From a virus, in IMG/VR virus record IMGVR_UViG_3300027741_001771, positions 1 through 43,374 of that record: a DNA stretch of 43,374 nucleotides. One strand, given 5' to 3'. Shown in pieces: positions 17,103 to 26,322 of the stretch (positions are counted from its first letter, which is position 1; every line of letters starts with the position of its first letter). The notes below the pieces were generated by a model. It did not search any database and was not told the origin of the DNA. It was given only the letters and a program-made list of their open reading frames with translations. The translations under genes were made by a program, and so were the position numbers.

Positions 17103-17846
17103 ATGGCCGTCCCAGCATCGAGATCTGATTTTAAAGAGTACTGCCTCAGAAAGCTAGGTAAACCTGTCATTGAAATAAACGTAGATGATGACCAGGTAGA
17201 AGATCGTATTGATGAGTCTTTAAAGTATTACTATGACTACCATTTCGACGGATCTGAAAAGATTTATTACAAGCATCAAATAACAAATACTGATAAAACA
17301 AACAAATATATTACGCTACCAGAAAATATTATTGGTGCGGTAAGGATATTTCCAATTGGTGACCCTGCTGTGGGTCAGCAAGACTTATTTAACATCAGAT
17401 ATCAAATAGCCCTAAACGACCTTTATACTCTTACCAGCGTATCTATGGTCCCGTATTATATGGTTATGCAACACATGGCTCTTATTGCTGATGTTGTCGT
17501 AGGTCAGCAGCCAATCAGATATAACAGACATACAAATAAACTTTATGTTGATATGGACTGGGAAAAGATGACTGCAGGAGATTTTCTACTAGTAGAAGCC
17601 TATGAAGTTATCAATCCTGATACTTACACAGACGCATGGGGTGATAGATGGCTTCAAGAGTACTGCACGCAAAAGATTAAATATCAATGGGGCACAAACT
17701 TAACTAAATTTACTGGTTTACAGCTTCCAGGTGGAGTTCAATTTAACGGTACTAAAATTCAAGACGATGCCCTTCAAGCTATCGAAAAGCTAGAGCAAGA
17801 AATGATTTCCTCGTATAGCTTGCCGGTAATGGATATGATTGCCTAA
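17103..17846 (+). CDS. gp13: Neck / head completion protein gp13
   Basis: A 247-residue protein recognised as T4-type gp13 from its N-terminus (MAVPASRSDFKEYCLRKLG, then PVIEINVDDDQVEDRIDESL). Its position as first gene of the 13-14-15-16-17 series supports this. gp13 and gp14 form the neck collar that closes the filled head and receives the tail. It carries a clear AGGAG site and a GATAAATA late box upstream. Length is close to that of marine T4-like homologues and shorter than T4's own. Confidence 0.9.
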   Translation: MAVPASRSDFKEYCLRKLGKPVIEINVDDDQVEDRIDESLKYYYDYHFDGSEKIYYKHQITNTDKTNKYITLPENIIGAVRIFPIGDPAVGQQDLFNIRYQIALNDLYTLTSVSMVPYYMVMQHMALIADVVVGQQPIRYNRHTNKLYVDMDWEKMTAGDFLLVEAYEVINPDTYTDAWGDRWLQEYCTQKIKYQWGTNLTKFTGLQLPGGVQFNGTKIQDDALQAIEKLEQEMISSYSLPVMDMIA

Positions 17847-17848
17847 CT

Positions 17849-18577
17849 TTGGCTACTAATTTTTATTTCAATAATTTTCAAAGCAGTCAAGAACAACTTC
17901 TAATTGAAAATTTAGTGGTTGAATCTATCCGCATCTACGGTCATGATTTATTTTACCTTCCAAGAACAAAATTAAATTACGATACAATCTACGCGGAAGA
18001 TGCTATTTCTGAGTTTAAGGATACTTTTGAAATAGAGATGTATATAAAGAATGTTGATGGTTTCGGCGGTGATGGTGATTTTCTTTCAAAGTTTAATCTT
18101 CAAATACGTGATACAGTAACATTTACAATGGCACGTAGAACGTTCTTTGAAGAGATAGGAACACCAATATCTCTTGAAAGACCTCGTGAAGGTGATTTAA
18201 TATACTTCCCTCTTAATAATAAGATATTTGAAATTAAGTTTGTCGAGCACGAAGCCATCTTTTATCAGCTAGGCGCCTTACAAACGTTTGATATAAAGTG
18301 TGAGCTATTTGAATATAGTGGTGAGAAGTTTAGCACAGGTATTGATATAATCGATAACAGATATAACGATTATAGAATCTACACCTCAAATGTTGCATCA
18401 TATGAAATTGCACTAGAGAATGATATCTACACACTAACTACTCAATCAGGTGCCAGATTGTATACTGAGGGCGATATCGGCACTAAGGTTATAGATGATA
18501 GCAGTGCTATTCAAACAGAGTCTGACTCGTTTATAGACTTCTCTGAAAAAGACCCATTCAGTGAGGGCTTCATTTAA
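17849..18577 (+). CDS. gp14: Neck protein gp14 (TTG start)
   Basis: A 242-residue gp14 homologue. The opening ATNFYFNNFQSSQEQLLIENLVVESI is characteristic of marine T4-like gp14. Its partner is gp13 in the neck ring. The start is TTG at 17849, two bases after the gp13 stop, with only a weak GGAT-like site upstream. No ATG would preserve this conserved N-terminus, so translation probably depends on coupling to gp13. The stop overlaps the gp15 ATG. Confidence 0.88.
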   Translation: MATNFYFNNFQSSQEQLLIENLVVESIRIYGHDLFYLPRTKLNYDTIYAEDAISEFKDTFEIEMYIKNVDGFGGDGDFLSKFNLQIRDTVTFTMARRTFFEEIGTPISLERPREGDLIYFPLNNKIFEIKFVEHEAIFYQLGALQTFDIKCELFEYSGEKFSTGIDIIDNRYNDYRIYTSNVASYEIALENDIYTLTTQSGARLYTEGDIGTKVIDDSSAIQTESDSFIDFSEKDPFSEGFI

Positions 18578-19380
18578 TGTTTGCACAATCGTTTTATCAC
18601 AGAACTATCAGAAAATATGTTACCTATTTTGGTACGTTGTTTAATGATATCTACATTACGAGAGATAAAGCGGACGGCACGGTTTATGGTAATCTTAAGG
18701 TACCTATTACCTACGGTCCAAAACAAAAGACTCTTGCAAGACTTGCAGCAGATCCGGGTCTTAATAATCCTGCCGCAATAGTATTACCAAGAATGTCTTT
18801 TGAGATGAAAGCTATAAATTATTCACCTTCAAGAAAGCTTTCTACCATCAACAAGGGATTTGTAACTAAAGATACTTCTAATGACTCTAGATTGAAGTAT
18901 GTTTATAATCCTGTACCGTATGATTTTACCTTTTCTCTTTATGCAATGGTAAAGAATGCTGAAGACGGAACACGCATATTAGAACAAATACTCCCCTACT
19001 TCACACCTGAGTGGACAGCTACCTTAAATCTTATACCTGAACTCAGTGCAAAGCTCGACATACCGGTCGTAATTCAGTCTGTTAATTGCACAGATACATA
19101 TGAAGGTAAGATTGATGATGATAGAACTATAATTTGGCAATTAGACTTTGTTATGCACGGGTACTTATTTGGACCGGTTAAGAAGTCGAGTATTATTACT
19201 CTGGCAAATACAAACTTCTATACTGATCTGCCAGAAGCTAATACTGCAGTAGAGAGCCGGGTTACAATTACCCCTGGGCTATTAGCAAATGGTTCATCCA
19301 CTACAAACGCCGAACTTACAATTGACAGAAGCCAGATTGCTGCAGATGATGACTGGGGTTACGTGATAGTTAAAACTTAA
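18577..19380 (+). CDS. gp15: Proximal tail sheath stabiliser gp15
   Basis: A 267-residue protein matching T4 gp15, which forms the hexameric terminator on top of tail tube and sheath and joins tail to neck. Recognised features are the N-terminal FYHRTIRKYVTYFGTLFNDI, the central VPITYGPKQKTLARL and the DRTIIWQLDFVMHGYLFGPVK region near residue 190. The ATG overlaps the gp14 stop by one base, so translation is likely coupled. It is part of the conserved 13-14-15 series. Confidence 0.9.
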   Translation: MFAQSFYHRTIRKYVTYFGTLFNDIYITRDKADGTVYGNLKVPITYGPKQKTLARLAADPGLNNPAAIVLPRMSFEMKAINYSPSRKLSTINKGFVTKDTSNDSRLKYVYNPVPYDFTFSLYAMVKNAEDGTRILEQILPYFTPEWTATLNLIPELSAKLDIPVVIQSVNCTDTYEGKIDDDRTIIWQLDFVMHGYLFGPVKKSSIITLANTNFYTDLPEANTAVESRVTITPGLLANGSSTTNAELTIDRSQIAADDDWGYVIVKT

Positions 19381-19381
19381 T

Positions 19382-19771
19382 ATGAAACAAAGTGATTCTA
19401 TTGCAAACGCTCTTAACATAGAGCCCATTGATGTAACTAATAACAATATTGTTATCAAAGAGCCAGATTTTAAAGATGACTTTGAATATGCTCGCGGCAA
19501 TATGATTAATATTATTGAAAAGGGTAGCGAGGCTCTAGATGGTATTCTTGACGTGGCAGGGATGTCGCAGCATCCAAGAAGCTATGAAGTAGTTGCCACA
19601 CTTATAAAGACATTAGCAGAAACAAACAAAGACCTTCTAGAACTTTCAAAGAAAAAGAAAGACATAGAAGGCGATTCAGGCAAACCGACTACTGTTAATA
19701 ACAATTTATTTGTTGGAAGTACAGCTGAGTTACAAAAGTTATTAAAGCAGAGCAATGACAAGTCAGAATGA
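19382..19771 (+). CDS. gp16: Small terminase subunit gp16
   Basis: A 129-residue acidic, mostly helical protein located directly before the large terminase, overlapping it by 17 bases. The central helical hairpin (DFEYARGNMINIIEKGSEALDGIL, then SYEVVATLIKTLAETNKDLLEL) is the oligomerisation core of T4-type gp16. It forms rings that regulate gp17 ATPase and help start packaging. Assignment rests on position and this helical pattern. Confidence 0.85.
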   Translation: MKQSDSIANALNIEPIDVTNNNIVIKEPDFKDDFEYARGNMINIIEKGSEALDGILDVAGMSQHPRSYEVVATLIKTLAETNKDLLELSKKKKDIEGDSGKPTTVNNNLFVGSTAELQKLLKQSNDKSE

Positions 19772-21392
19772 TACCTACCTAGGTAACAGGAATCTCAAAA
19801 AAAGCTATGTAGAGATAGAATGGACTCGTGATGAAATAAACGAGTTTATTAAGTGTGCAAGAGATCCAGTCTACTTTATTGAAAATTACGTTAAGATCGT
19901 AAACGTCGATAGAGGTCTTATTCCGTTTACACCATATGATTATCAAAAAGACATTATTAACCTAGCAGACAAAGAGAGATTTGTAATCTGTAAGATGCCT
20001 AGACAGGTTGGTAAGACAACCGTTGTTGTAGGAATAATTTTACACCGAGTTCTATTTAACGAAAACTATTCAGTAGCGATACTTGCTCACAAAGAAAAAC
20101 AAGCTCGCGAAATTCTAAGTAGAATACAACTTGCATATGAGCATCTTCCTAAATGGATGCAGCAAGGTATTGTAGAATGGAATAAAGGTAATGTCGAGCT
20201 TGAAAACGGATCTAAGATTCAATCAAGCTCCACTGCATCATCAGCTATAAGAGGTACATCACAAAACTTTGTATACCTCGATGAGTTTGCATTCGTACCA
20301 TCACACATACAAGAAACATTCTTCAGTTCAGTATTTCCAACCATTTCATCTGGTGAAACAACTAAAGTACTCATAACATCAACACCAAACGGCCTTAATT
20401 TATTTTATAAGCTTTGGTCAGAGAGTGAACAAGGAAGAAACTCTTATAAGAGAATAGATGTGCACTGGAGCGATGTTCCTGGCCGTGATGAGGCCTGGAA
20501 AGAAGATATGGTGCGCAACACGTCTCTTGATCAGTTCAGACAGGAGTTCGAGTGTGAGTTCCTTGGCTCGTCATCAACTCTTATTAACGCAGCTAAGTTA
20601 AGAACACTTACCTACAAGGCGCCGTTAATCTCTGATCAACACCTTAAGATATACGCTCATCCCGAACAGAATCGATTATATAGTATTTCAGTAGATACGG
20701 CAAGAGGTAAAGAAGGAGATTACTCAGCATTTAAAGTATTTGACGTCACAGAGTTTCCTTATACTGATGTTGCGTCATATAGAAATCGAGAATTAGATCC
20801 TCTCTTATACCCAAATGTTATTTTAAGAATAGCCAAACATTATAACAACGCAATGGTGCTTGTCGAAACGAATGATATAGGTCAGCAGGTAGCTGACATG
20901 CTAAGATTCGATCTAGAGTATGAAAATATGGTTTATACATATAGTCATACGTCTAAGGGTGTGATGATGTCAGGAGGTTTTGGAGGTGTCAGTCACCCTG
21001 GCATAAGAACAACCAAGCTTGTTAAAAAGATAGGGTGCTCTAATTTAAAGACTCTTATAGAATCTGATAGGCTTATACTTAACGATGAAGATACTATCAA
21101 TGAGCTTTACCGTTTTACCTTTAACGGGTCTTCTTATGAAGCTGAAGAGGGTAACGATGACTTAGTTATGTGTTGTGTACTATTTTCCTGGTTAACAGAT
21201 CAGACATACTTTAAGGAAGTAGTAAACTCAAACGTAAGAAAAACTTTATACGAAGATAATATTAGTAGAATAGAAGAAGAACTTTTACCCTTTGGCTTAG
21301 TAGATAAAGGTATTTCAGAGCCTTTTGATGAGCCAAAAATTATAGACCTAGAGCAAGAAAATATGTCATTTGACCAGTGGATGAGCATGTGA
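19755..21392 (+). CDS. gp17: Large terminase subunit gp17 (packaging ATPase/nuclease)
   Basis: A 545-residue headful packaging motor. The ATPase domain has Walker A PRQVGKTT (82-89), Walker B with D176-E177 (FVYLDEFAF) and a coupling TSTPNG motif near residue 214. The C-terminal RNase H-like nuclease shows acidic residues in ISVDTARGKEGDYS (about 313), LVETNDIG (about 373) and GNDDLVM (about 470). No intein or frameshift is visible. It partners gp16 and the portal gp20. Confidence 0.95.
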   Translation: MTSQNDTYLGNRNLKKSYVEIEWTRDEINEFIKCARDPVYFIENYVKIVNVDRGLIPFTPYDYQKDIINLADKERFVICKMPRQVGKTTVVVGIILHRVLFNENYSVAILAHKEKQAREILSRIQLAYEHLPKWMQQGIVEWNKGNVELENGSKIQSSSTASSAIRGTSQNFVYLDEFAFVPSHIQETFFSSVFPTISSGETTKVLITSTPNGLNLFYKLWSESEQGRNSYKRIDVHWSDVPGRDEAWKEDMVRNTSLDQFRQEFECEFLGSSSTLINAAKLRTLTYKAPLISDQHLKIYAHPEQNRLYSISVDTARGKEGDYSAFKVFDVTEFPYTDVASYRNRELDPLLYPNVILRIAKHYNNAMVLVETNDIGQQVADMLRFDLEYENMVYTYSHTSKGVMMSGGFGGVSHPGIRTTKLVKKIGCSNLKTLIESDRLILNDEDTINELYRFTFNGSSYEAEEGNDDLVMCCVLFSWLTDQTYFKEVVNSNVRKTLYEDNISRIEEELLPFGLVDKGISEPFDEPKIIDLEQENMSFDQWMSM

Positions 21393-21403
21393 GTTTCTAA
21401 ATT

Positions 21404-21434
21404 TATAAATAATACGTAAGTCTTGCTATAAATA
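21404..21434 (+). promoter_or_regulatory. Two tandem T4-type late promoters before gp18
   Basis: Perfect TATAAATA boxes occur at 21404-21411 and 21427-21434, spaced 23 bases. The downstream box predicts a start near 21440 and a short leader containing GAGGAG (21443-21448). Doubling fits the high demand for sheath protein. Confidence 0.8.
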
Positions 21435-21455
21435 GAACCTTTGAGGAGAAACGAA

Positions 21456-23819
21456 ATGCCATTTCAAGTTAGTCCAGGAGTCAACGTATCAGAGATTGAT
21501 CTGACTACAGTTGTACCCGCAGTTTCTACTACCGAAGGTGGTTTAGCTGGTGTGTTTCGCTGGGGCCCAATTAATGAATTGGTGCTAATCAGCAGCGAAA
21601 CTAATCTAGTTAATCGCTTCGGGAAACCAACCAATCATAACCCAGAAACCTTCTTTACTGCAGCTAGTTTTCTTTCGTATGGCAACAAGCTTTATGTTAG
21701 TCGTGCTGCAAATACTGTTGATTTTACGGGTGCTAACGGTGTTCTAACAGCTATTGCAAATTCAGCTGCTATTGAAACATCTGCAACCTGCAGCTCAAAT
21801 AACTCAGGTGTTAACGCTTCGTCAGAATTTATTACTTCATCACATACATTTAGTGATGGGGATGCTGTAAAGTATACGGTACCAGCAAGTAATACAGTAA
21901 TTACTGGCCTTACTAACAACAGTATTTACTACATTATTAGCTCAAATACATCTGGCTTTAAAGTAGCTGCTACTGTTGGTGGTGCTGCTATTAACCTTAC
22001 CAATACAGCCTTTAACGAAACTCATACTTTCACTAAGCAAAACAATGTGCTTAAGTATGTTGTTAAGAACAGAGATGATTATGATGCTAAGTTAGGTGAT
22101 TTTCAATCAGCTGTTCAATACGTTGCAAGATATCCAGGCGCTCTAGGTAATTCGCTCAAGGTATCTGTTTGCGGATCAAATACACAGTACAATTCAACTG
22201 TTGATCTAAGAAACTGGAACGGCTCAACAACTACTGCCAACATGGACGCTACTGCCATTGCCTTCACAGTGGGTTCAAGTAATGCAGTAGTAACCATTGC
22301 TAACGCGGTTTCGGACTCAGACGGCTCGATTACCGGTGGTATTGCTACAAACATTAAGAATCTTATCACAATTGGTGACTATATTCTTGCTGGTAATACA
22401 ACACTTGGTACTCAGTATCTTAAGGTTACAGCCAAGGGTGATAACGTAACAGTAAATAATTCAGGTGCTAATACAGGCTCAACAACGTTTACTCTTACAT
22501 TTGATACAGTATACTCATTATCAACAAGTACAACTTCTAATAACGTTGTAAGATACTGGGAATACTTTAATAACGTTGATAAGGCCCCTGGTCAATCAAC
22601 TTACGTTGCCCTGAATGGTAATACTTCAGCTAAAGATGAACTTCATGTTGTAGTTGCTGATGAAGACGGCAAGTTTACTGGTGTGCCTGGTGCAGTACTA
22701 GAAGTTTATAAGGGCCTATCAAGAGCAACTGATGCTAAGACAGCTGACGGAGCTACAAACTATTACAAGAATGTAATTAATGATACATCGAGCTACATTT
22801 GGTGGGCTTCGGATAGAACAGGTTCAGTATCTAATACTGCACTTAATGTCACCAGCTCTACAAATAGCACACCTCTAACCACATCATTTGCAGGTGGTTC
22901 AGATGGTGCTGATGAAAATAACGTATCAGTAGGTGTTCTAGCTTCTGCTTACGATTTGTTTGGTTCAGCCGAAAAGGTTGATGTATCACTTATCCTCACA
23001 GGTAAGTCGCGTGGAGGCACAAACGGCGAGCAGCTAGCAAATTATCTAATCGATAATATTGCTGAAGATAGAAAAGACTGCGTAGTATTCGTATCTCCAG
23101 AAAAGGCTACTGTAGTTAACAACGCTGGTGAACAAGCAGCTGATATTGTAACATTCAGAAATGGTCTAAGATCGACATCGTACGGTGTTCTAGATTCTGG
23201 CTACAAGTACATGTATGACAAGTACAATGATCTTTATCGCTACATTCCTTTAAACGGTGATACTGCTGGTCTATGTGTCAGAACTGATACAACAAGAGAC
23301 CCATGGTTCTCACCAGCTGGTTTCAACAGAGGTCAAGTAAAGAACATTATTAAGCTTGCTTACAACCCAGACAAGGCTGATAGAGATATTCTCTATAAGA
23401 ATGGTATTAACCCAGTGGTAACATTCCCAGGTCAAGGTACAGTGCTATTCGGTGATAAGACTCTTCTCGCGAAGCCATCAGCTTTTGATAGAATCAACGT
23501 CCGTAGACTGTTTATCGTTCTAGAAAAAGCTGTCGCTACTGCTGCTAAGTTTACACTGTTCGAGTTCAACGACGAATTTACAAGAGCGCAATTCAAGAAT
23601 CTTGTCGAGCCATTCCTAAGAGATGTCCAGGGTCGCCGTGGTATTTACGACTTCAAGGTAGTTTGCGATGAGTCGAATAATACTGGCGAAGTGATCGACA
23701 GAAATGAATTCATTGGTGATATATACATTAAGCCAGCCCGCTCTATTAACTTTATCCAACTCAACTTCGTGGCGGTCAGAACTGGCGTCGAATTCTCCGA
23801 AGTTGTTGGACAGTTTTAA
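21456..23819 (+). CDS. gp18: Contractile tail sheath protein gp18
   Basis: A 787-residue sheath protein. The N-terminal MPFQVSPGVNVSEIDLTTVV is diagnostic of T4-type gp18. The C-terminal quarter (YNPDKADRDILYKNGINPVV, then a VRRLFIVLEKAVATAAKF helix) is the conserved sheath domain that contacts the tube and neighbouring subunits. ATG 21456 is chosen over an in-frame TTG at 21441 because GAGGAG lies eight bases before it and the N-terminus then matches the family. The middle (about 100-330) is a variable surface insertion. Confidence 0.95.
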   Translation: MPFQVSPGVNVSEIDLTTVVPAVSTTEGGLAGVFRWGPINELVLISSETNLVNRFGKPTNHNPETFFTAASFLSYGNKLYVSRAANTVDFTGANGVLTAIANSAAIETSATCSSNNSGVNASSEFITSSHTFSDGDAVKYTVPASNTVITGLTNNSIYYIISSNTSGFKVAATVGGAAINLTNTAFNETHTFTKQNNVLKYVVKNRDDYDAKLGDFQSAVQYVARYPGALGNSLKVSVCGSNTQYNSTVDLRNWNGSTTTANMDATAIAFTVGSSNAVVTIANAVSDSDGSITGGIATNIKNLITIGDYILAGNTTLGTQYLKVTAKGDNVTVNNSGANTGSTTFTLTFDTVYSLSTSTTSNNVVRYWEYFNNVDKAPGQSTYVALNGNTSAKDELHVVVADEDGKFTGVPGAVLEVYKGLSRATDAKTADGATNYYKNVINDTSSYIWWASDRTGSVSNTALNVTSSTNSTPLTTSFAGGSDGADENNVSVGVLASAYDLFGSAEKVDVSLILTGKSRGGTNGEQLANYLIDNIAEDRKDCVVFVSPEKATVVNNAGEQAADIVTFRNGLRSTSYGVLDSGYKYMYDKYNDLYRYIPLNGDTAGLCVRTDTTRDPWFSPAGFNRGQVKNIIKLAYNPDKADRDILYKNGINPVVTFPGQGTVLFGDKTLLAKPSAFDRINVRRLFIVLEKAVATAAKFTLFEFNDEFTRAQFKNLVEPFLRDVQGRRGIYDFKVVCDESNNTGEVIDRNEFIGDIYIKPARSINFIQLNFVAVRTGVEFSEVVGQF

Positions 23820-23832
23820 TTAGGGGACTAAC

Positions 23833-24384
23833 ATGGCATTTAATGTAAATGAGATTAGAAGTCAGCTAACACTAGGTGGTGCTAGACCAAACCTATTTCA
23901 GGTAACGATTCAGAATCCTGCGAATAGCGTTGCAGATCTAAAAGTACCATTTATGGTTCAAGCGTCATCTATTCCGGAATCAAACTTAGGTCAGATCACT
24001 GTCCCATACTTTGGTCGTCAAATTAAGCTTGCTGGCGACCGCACATTCGGTACATGGAACGTTAACGTCATGAACGACGAAGACTTCCTAATCCGTAATG
24101 CAATGGAACAATGGTCGAATACAATCAATAGCCTGCAAGGCAACATTAGAGGATTCGGTGCTTCGTCGCCACTTCTCTATAAGGCTCAAGCTCAGGTTAT
24201 TCAGTACTCAAAGACAGGTCTTCCAATTCGTACATATCAGTTTAATGGTATTTTCCCGCTAAGCATCTCAGCAATTGATCTTAACTGGGGAACAAACGAT
24301 ACCATTCAAAACTTCAACGTGACGTTTGCCTACGACTGGTGGGAAGTTTCAGGTGGTATTACTGGCAACGCCGGTGGCGCTTGA
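23833..24384 (+). CDS. gp19: Tail tube protein gp19
   Basis: A 183-residue tube subunit forming stacked hexamers inside the sheath. N-terminus FNVNEIRSQLTLGGARPNLFQV and the VPYFGRQIKLAGDRTFGTW segment are typical of gp19. A strong AGGGGA site precedes the ATG, and the gene follows gp18 as in all T4-like phages. The codon choice is even and expression-optimised as in gp18 and gp23. Confidence 0.95.
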   Translation: MAFNVNEIRSQLTLGGARPNLFQVTIQNPANSVADLKVPFMVQASSIPESNLGQITVPYFGRQIKLAGDRTFGTWNVNVMNDEDFLIRNAMEQWSNTINSLQGNIRGFGASSPLLYKAQAQVIQYSKTGLPIRTYQFNGIFPLSISAIDLNWGTNDTIQNFNVTFAYDWWEVSGGITGNAGGA

Positions 24385-24407
24385 TATTATAAAATGATGC
24401 TAACTAA

Positions 24408-24444
24408 GTATAGAGTGGGAGGCCAAAAGCCTCTTGCTCTATAC
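24408..24444 (+). terminator. 16-bp hairpin between gp19 and gp20
   Basis: The arms 24408-24423 and 24429-24444 pair fully with three G-U pairs around a CAAAA loop. There is no T-tract on the + strand, so it is not a standard factor-independent terminator. It may attenuate transcription or be an RNA-processing/stability element that sets the ratio of tube to portal mRNA. Confidence 0.45.
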
Positions 24445-24466
24445 ATCTAAGCAAAGGCAATTTATT

Positions 24467-26035
24467 ATGGCTCTTAATTTATTTGGATTTGAAATCAGAC
24501 GCCCGTCTGACGATCCTAAAGAACAAGCTAAGACACCTTCTTTTGCACCAGAAATTTACGATGATGGTGCTGTCGTTGTGGCTACGGGTGGTGCATACGC
24601 GACGTATGTCGACCTTGAAGGTACTGTTAAGTCAGAGGCCGACTTAGTTAACAAGTATCGTAATATGTCTATGCACCCGGAAGTAGATTCTGCTATAGAT
24701 GATATTGTTAATGAAACAATAGTAAATGAAGAAAATACAAAGGTAGTTAAGCTCGATTTAGGTGAATTAAACCTTTCTGCTTCTACTAAAAAGATAATTC
24801 AAGAAGAATTTGAAACTATTCTAGAATTATTAAATTTTGACTTTCAATGTTATGATATCTTCAGAAGATGGTATATTGATGGAAGACTCTACTTTCATGC
24901 TGTAATTGATACAACTAATCCTTCGCTTGGTATTCAAGAGTTAAGATATATTGACCCGAGAAGAATTAGAAAGATTAAAGAAGTAAAAAAGAAGAAAGAT
25001 AATCTTACTCAAGCCACTCTAACAAGAGAAGTTGCTGAGTATTATATTTACAGCGAAAAGAATTTTAACGATAAAATTTCTGCATCCAGCTCAAGCCCGA
25101 CTGCCGGCCTTAGAATCGCTAAAGATAGTATTATTCAAGTCACATCCGGTATTATGGACGTTAGCAGCACCTTAGTCCTAGGATACCTGCACAAGGCTAT
25201 CAAGCCTCTTAATCAGCTTAGAACACTAGAAGATGCAGCTGTAATTTATCGCGTATCAAGAGCACCTGAACGTAGAATATTCTATATTGACGTTGGTAAC
25301 TTACCTAAGATGAAGGCCGAGCAGTATCTACGTGACGTTATGATTCGTCACAAGAACAAGCTAGTGTATGATTCATCAACAGGCGAGCTTAGAGACGACC
25401 GTAAGTTCCTCACAATGTTAGAGGACTACTGGTTCCCAAGAAGAGAAGGCTCAAGAGGAACAGAAATTCAAACATTACCACCTGGTCAGAATTTAGGTGA
25501 GATGGGCGATATTGAATATTTCCTGACTAAGCTTTTAGAATCGCTTAATGTACCATCGTCCCGTCAGAAGCAAGAGACTGCTTTTGCACTAGGAAGATCG
25601 ACGGAAATCTCCCGTGATGAAGTTAAGTTTAATAAGTTCATTAAGAGACTTCAAACAAGATTCTCAGTATTATTTGTAAAGGCTCTGGAAAGACAACTTA
25701 TCTTAAAGGGCATTACAACATCATCTGACTGGGAAGAAATTAAAGATAAGCTTAAGTTTATTTTTAATAAAGATAATTATTTCTCAGAACTAAAAGACAC
25801 AGAAATTCTTAACGATAGAATCACCGCTCTTAATAACATTGATCAATATGCAGGTAAATACGTCTCGCACGAATGGATAAGAAAGAACGTCTTGAGACAA
25901 AGTGATGAGGATATTGAAGCAATTGATAAGCAGATTGAAGAAGAATTGAATAATCCGATCTACAATCCTCAACCCCCGGCACCTGAAGAACAAGTTCCTG
26001 GTGCTGAACCCGATGCCTCGCAAAATCAGGCTTAA
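24467..26035 (+). CDS. gp20: Portal vertex protein gp20
   Basis: A 522-residue dodecameric portal, essentially the T4 length. Diagnostic segments include EADLVNKYRNMSMHPEVDSA, the GRLYFHAVID/LRYIDPRRIRKI region and AVIYRVSRAPERRIFYIDVG (about residue 265). EYFLTKLLESLNVPSSR lies near 355. ATG 24467 has AAAGG nine bases upstream. An in-frame TTG at 24434 lies inside the hairpin and is rejected. The C-terminal 30 residues are Pro/Glu-rich. Confidence 0.95.
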   Translation: MALNLFGFEIRRPSDDPKEQAKTPSFAPEIYDDGAVVVATGGAYATYVDLEGTVKSEADLVNKYRNMSMHPEVDSAIDDIVNETIVNEENTKVVKLDLGELNLSASTKKIIQEEFETILELLNFDFQCYDIFRRWYIDGRLYFHAVIDTTNPSLGIQELRYIDPRRIRKIKEVKKKKDNLTQATLTREVAEYYIYSEKNFNDKISASSSSPTAGLRIAKDSIIQVTSGIMDVSSTLVLGYLHKAIKPLNQLRTLEDAAVIYRVSRAPERRIFYIDVGNLPKMKAEQYLRDVMIRHKNKLVYDSSTGELRDDRKFLTMLEDYWFPRREGSRGTEIQTLPPGQNLGEMGDIEYFLTKLLESLNVPSSRQKQETAFALGRSTEISRDEVKFNKFIKRLQTRFSVLFVKALERQLILKGITTSSDWEEIKDKLKFIFNKDNYFSELKDTEILNDRITALNNIDQYAGKYVSHEWIRKNVLRQSDEDIEAIDKQIEEELNNPIYNPQPPAPEEQVPGAEPDASQNQA

Positions 26036-26041
26036 TAAATA
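26034..26041 (+). promoter_or_regulatory. Late promoter (AATAAATA) for gp67
   Basis: AATAAATA overlaps the gp20 stop codon. It fits the NATAAATA late box. A start near 26047 gives a leader of about 15 bases with GGAG before ATG 26062. Confidence 0.5.
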
Positions 26042-26061
26042 GGTAATACCGGAGATATAAT

Positions 26062-26322
26062 ATGACAGACTTTACAATTGATGACATGATTACCAATGCA
26101 TTAGAAGGAAAGCCAGAAGCATTTAGAAACGCATTTAATGATATAATGGTTTCAAAGATTGCTGATGCCGTAGAATTAAGAAAACAAGAGATCGCTCAGT
26201 CTTTATATCCAGATGCCGAGGATCAGAATGACCAAGAGTCTGATGAGAGCGATGAAGAAGATTTAGAAACTTACGATACCGAGGACGAAAATGTCGAAGA
26301 GCCTGATGAAAACGATTCTTGA
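26062..26322 (+). CDS. gp67: Prohead core protein gp67
   Basis: An 86-residue protein with a helical N-terminal half (DDMITNALEGKPEAFRNAFNDIM) and an extremely acidic C-terminal tail from residue 52 (DAEDQNDQESDESDEED). This matches T4 gp67, a scaffold core component cleaved to internal peptides by gp21. Position between portal and protease genes agrees. It overlaps the next gene by 32 bases. Confidence 0.8.
   Translation: MTDFTIDDMITNALEGKPEAFRNAFNDIMVSKIADAVELRKQEIAQSLYPDAEDQNDQESDESDEEDLETYDTEDENVEEPDENDS

Noticed and set aside
24386-24395. TATAAAAT after gp19 as a late promoter for gp20
   Set aside because: It differs from NATAAATA at two positions and is followed by a strong hairpin; evidence is too weak.
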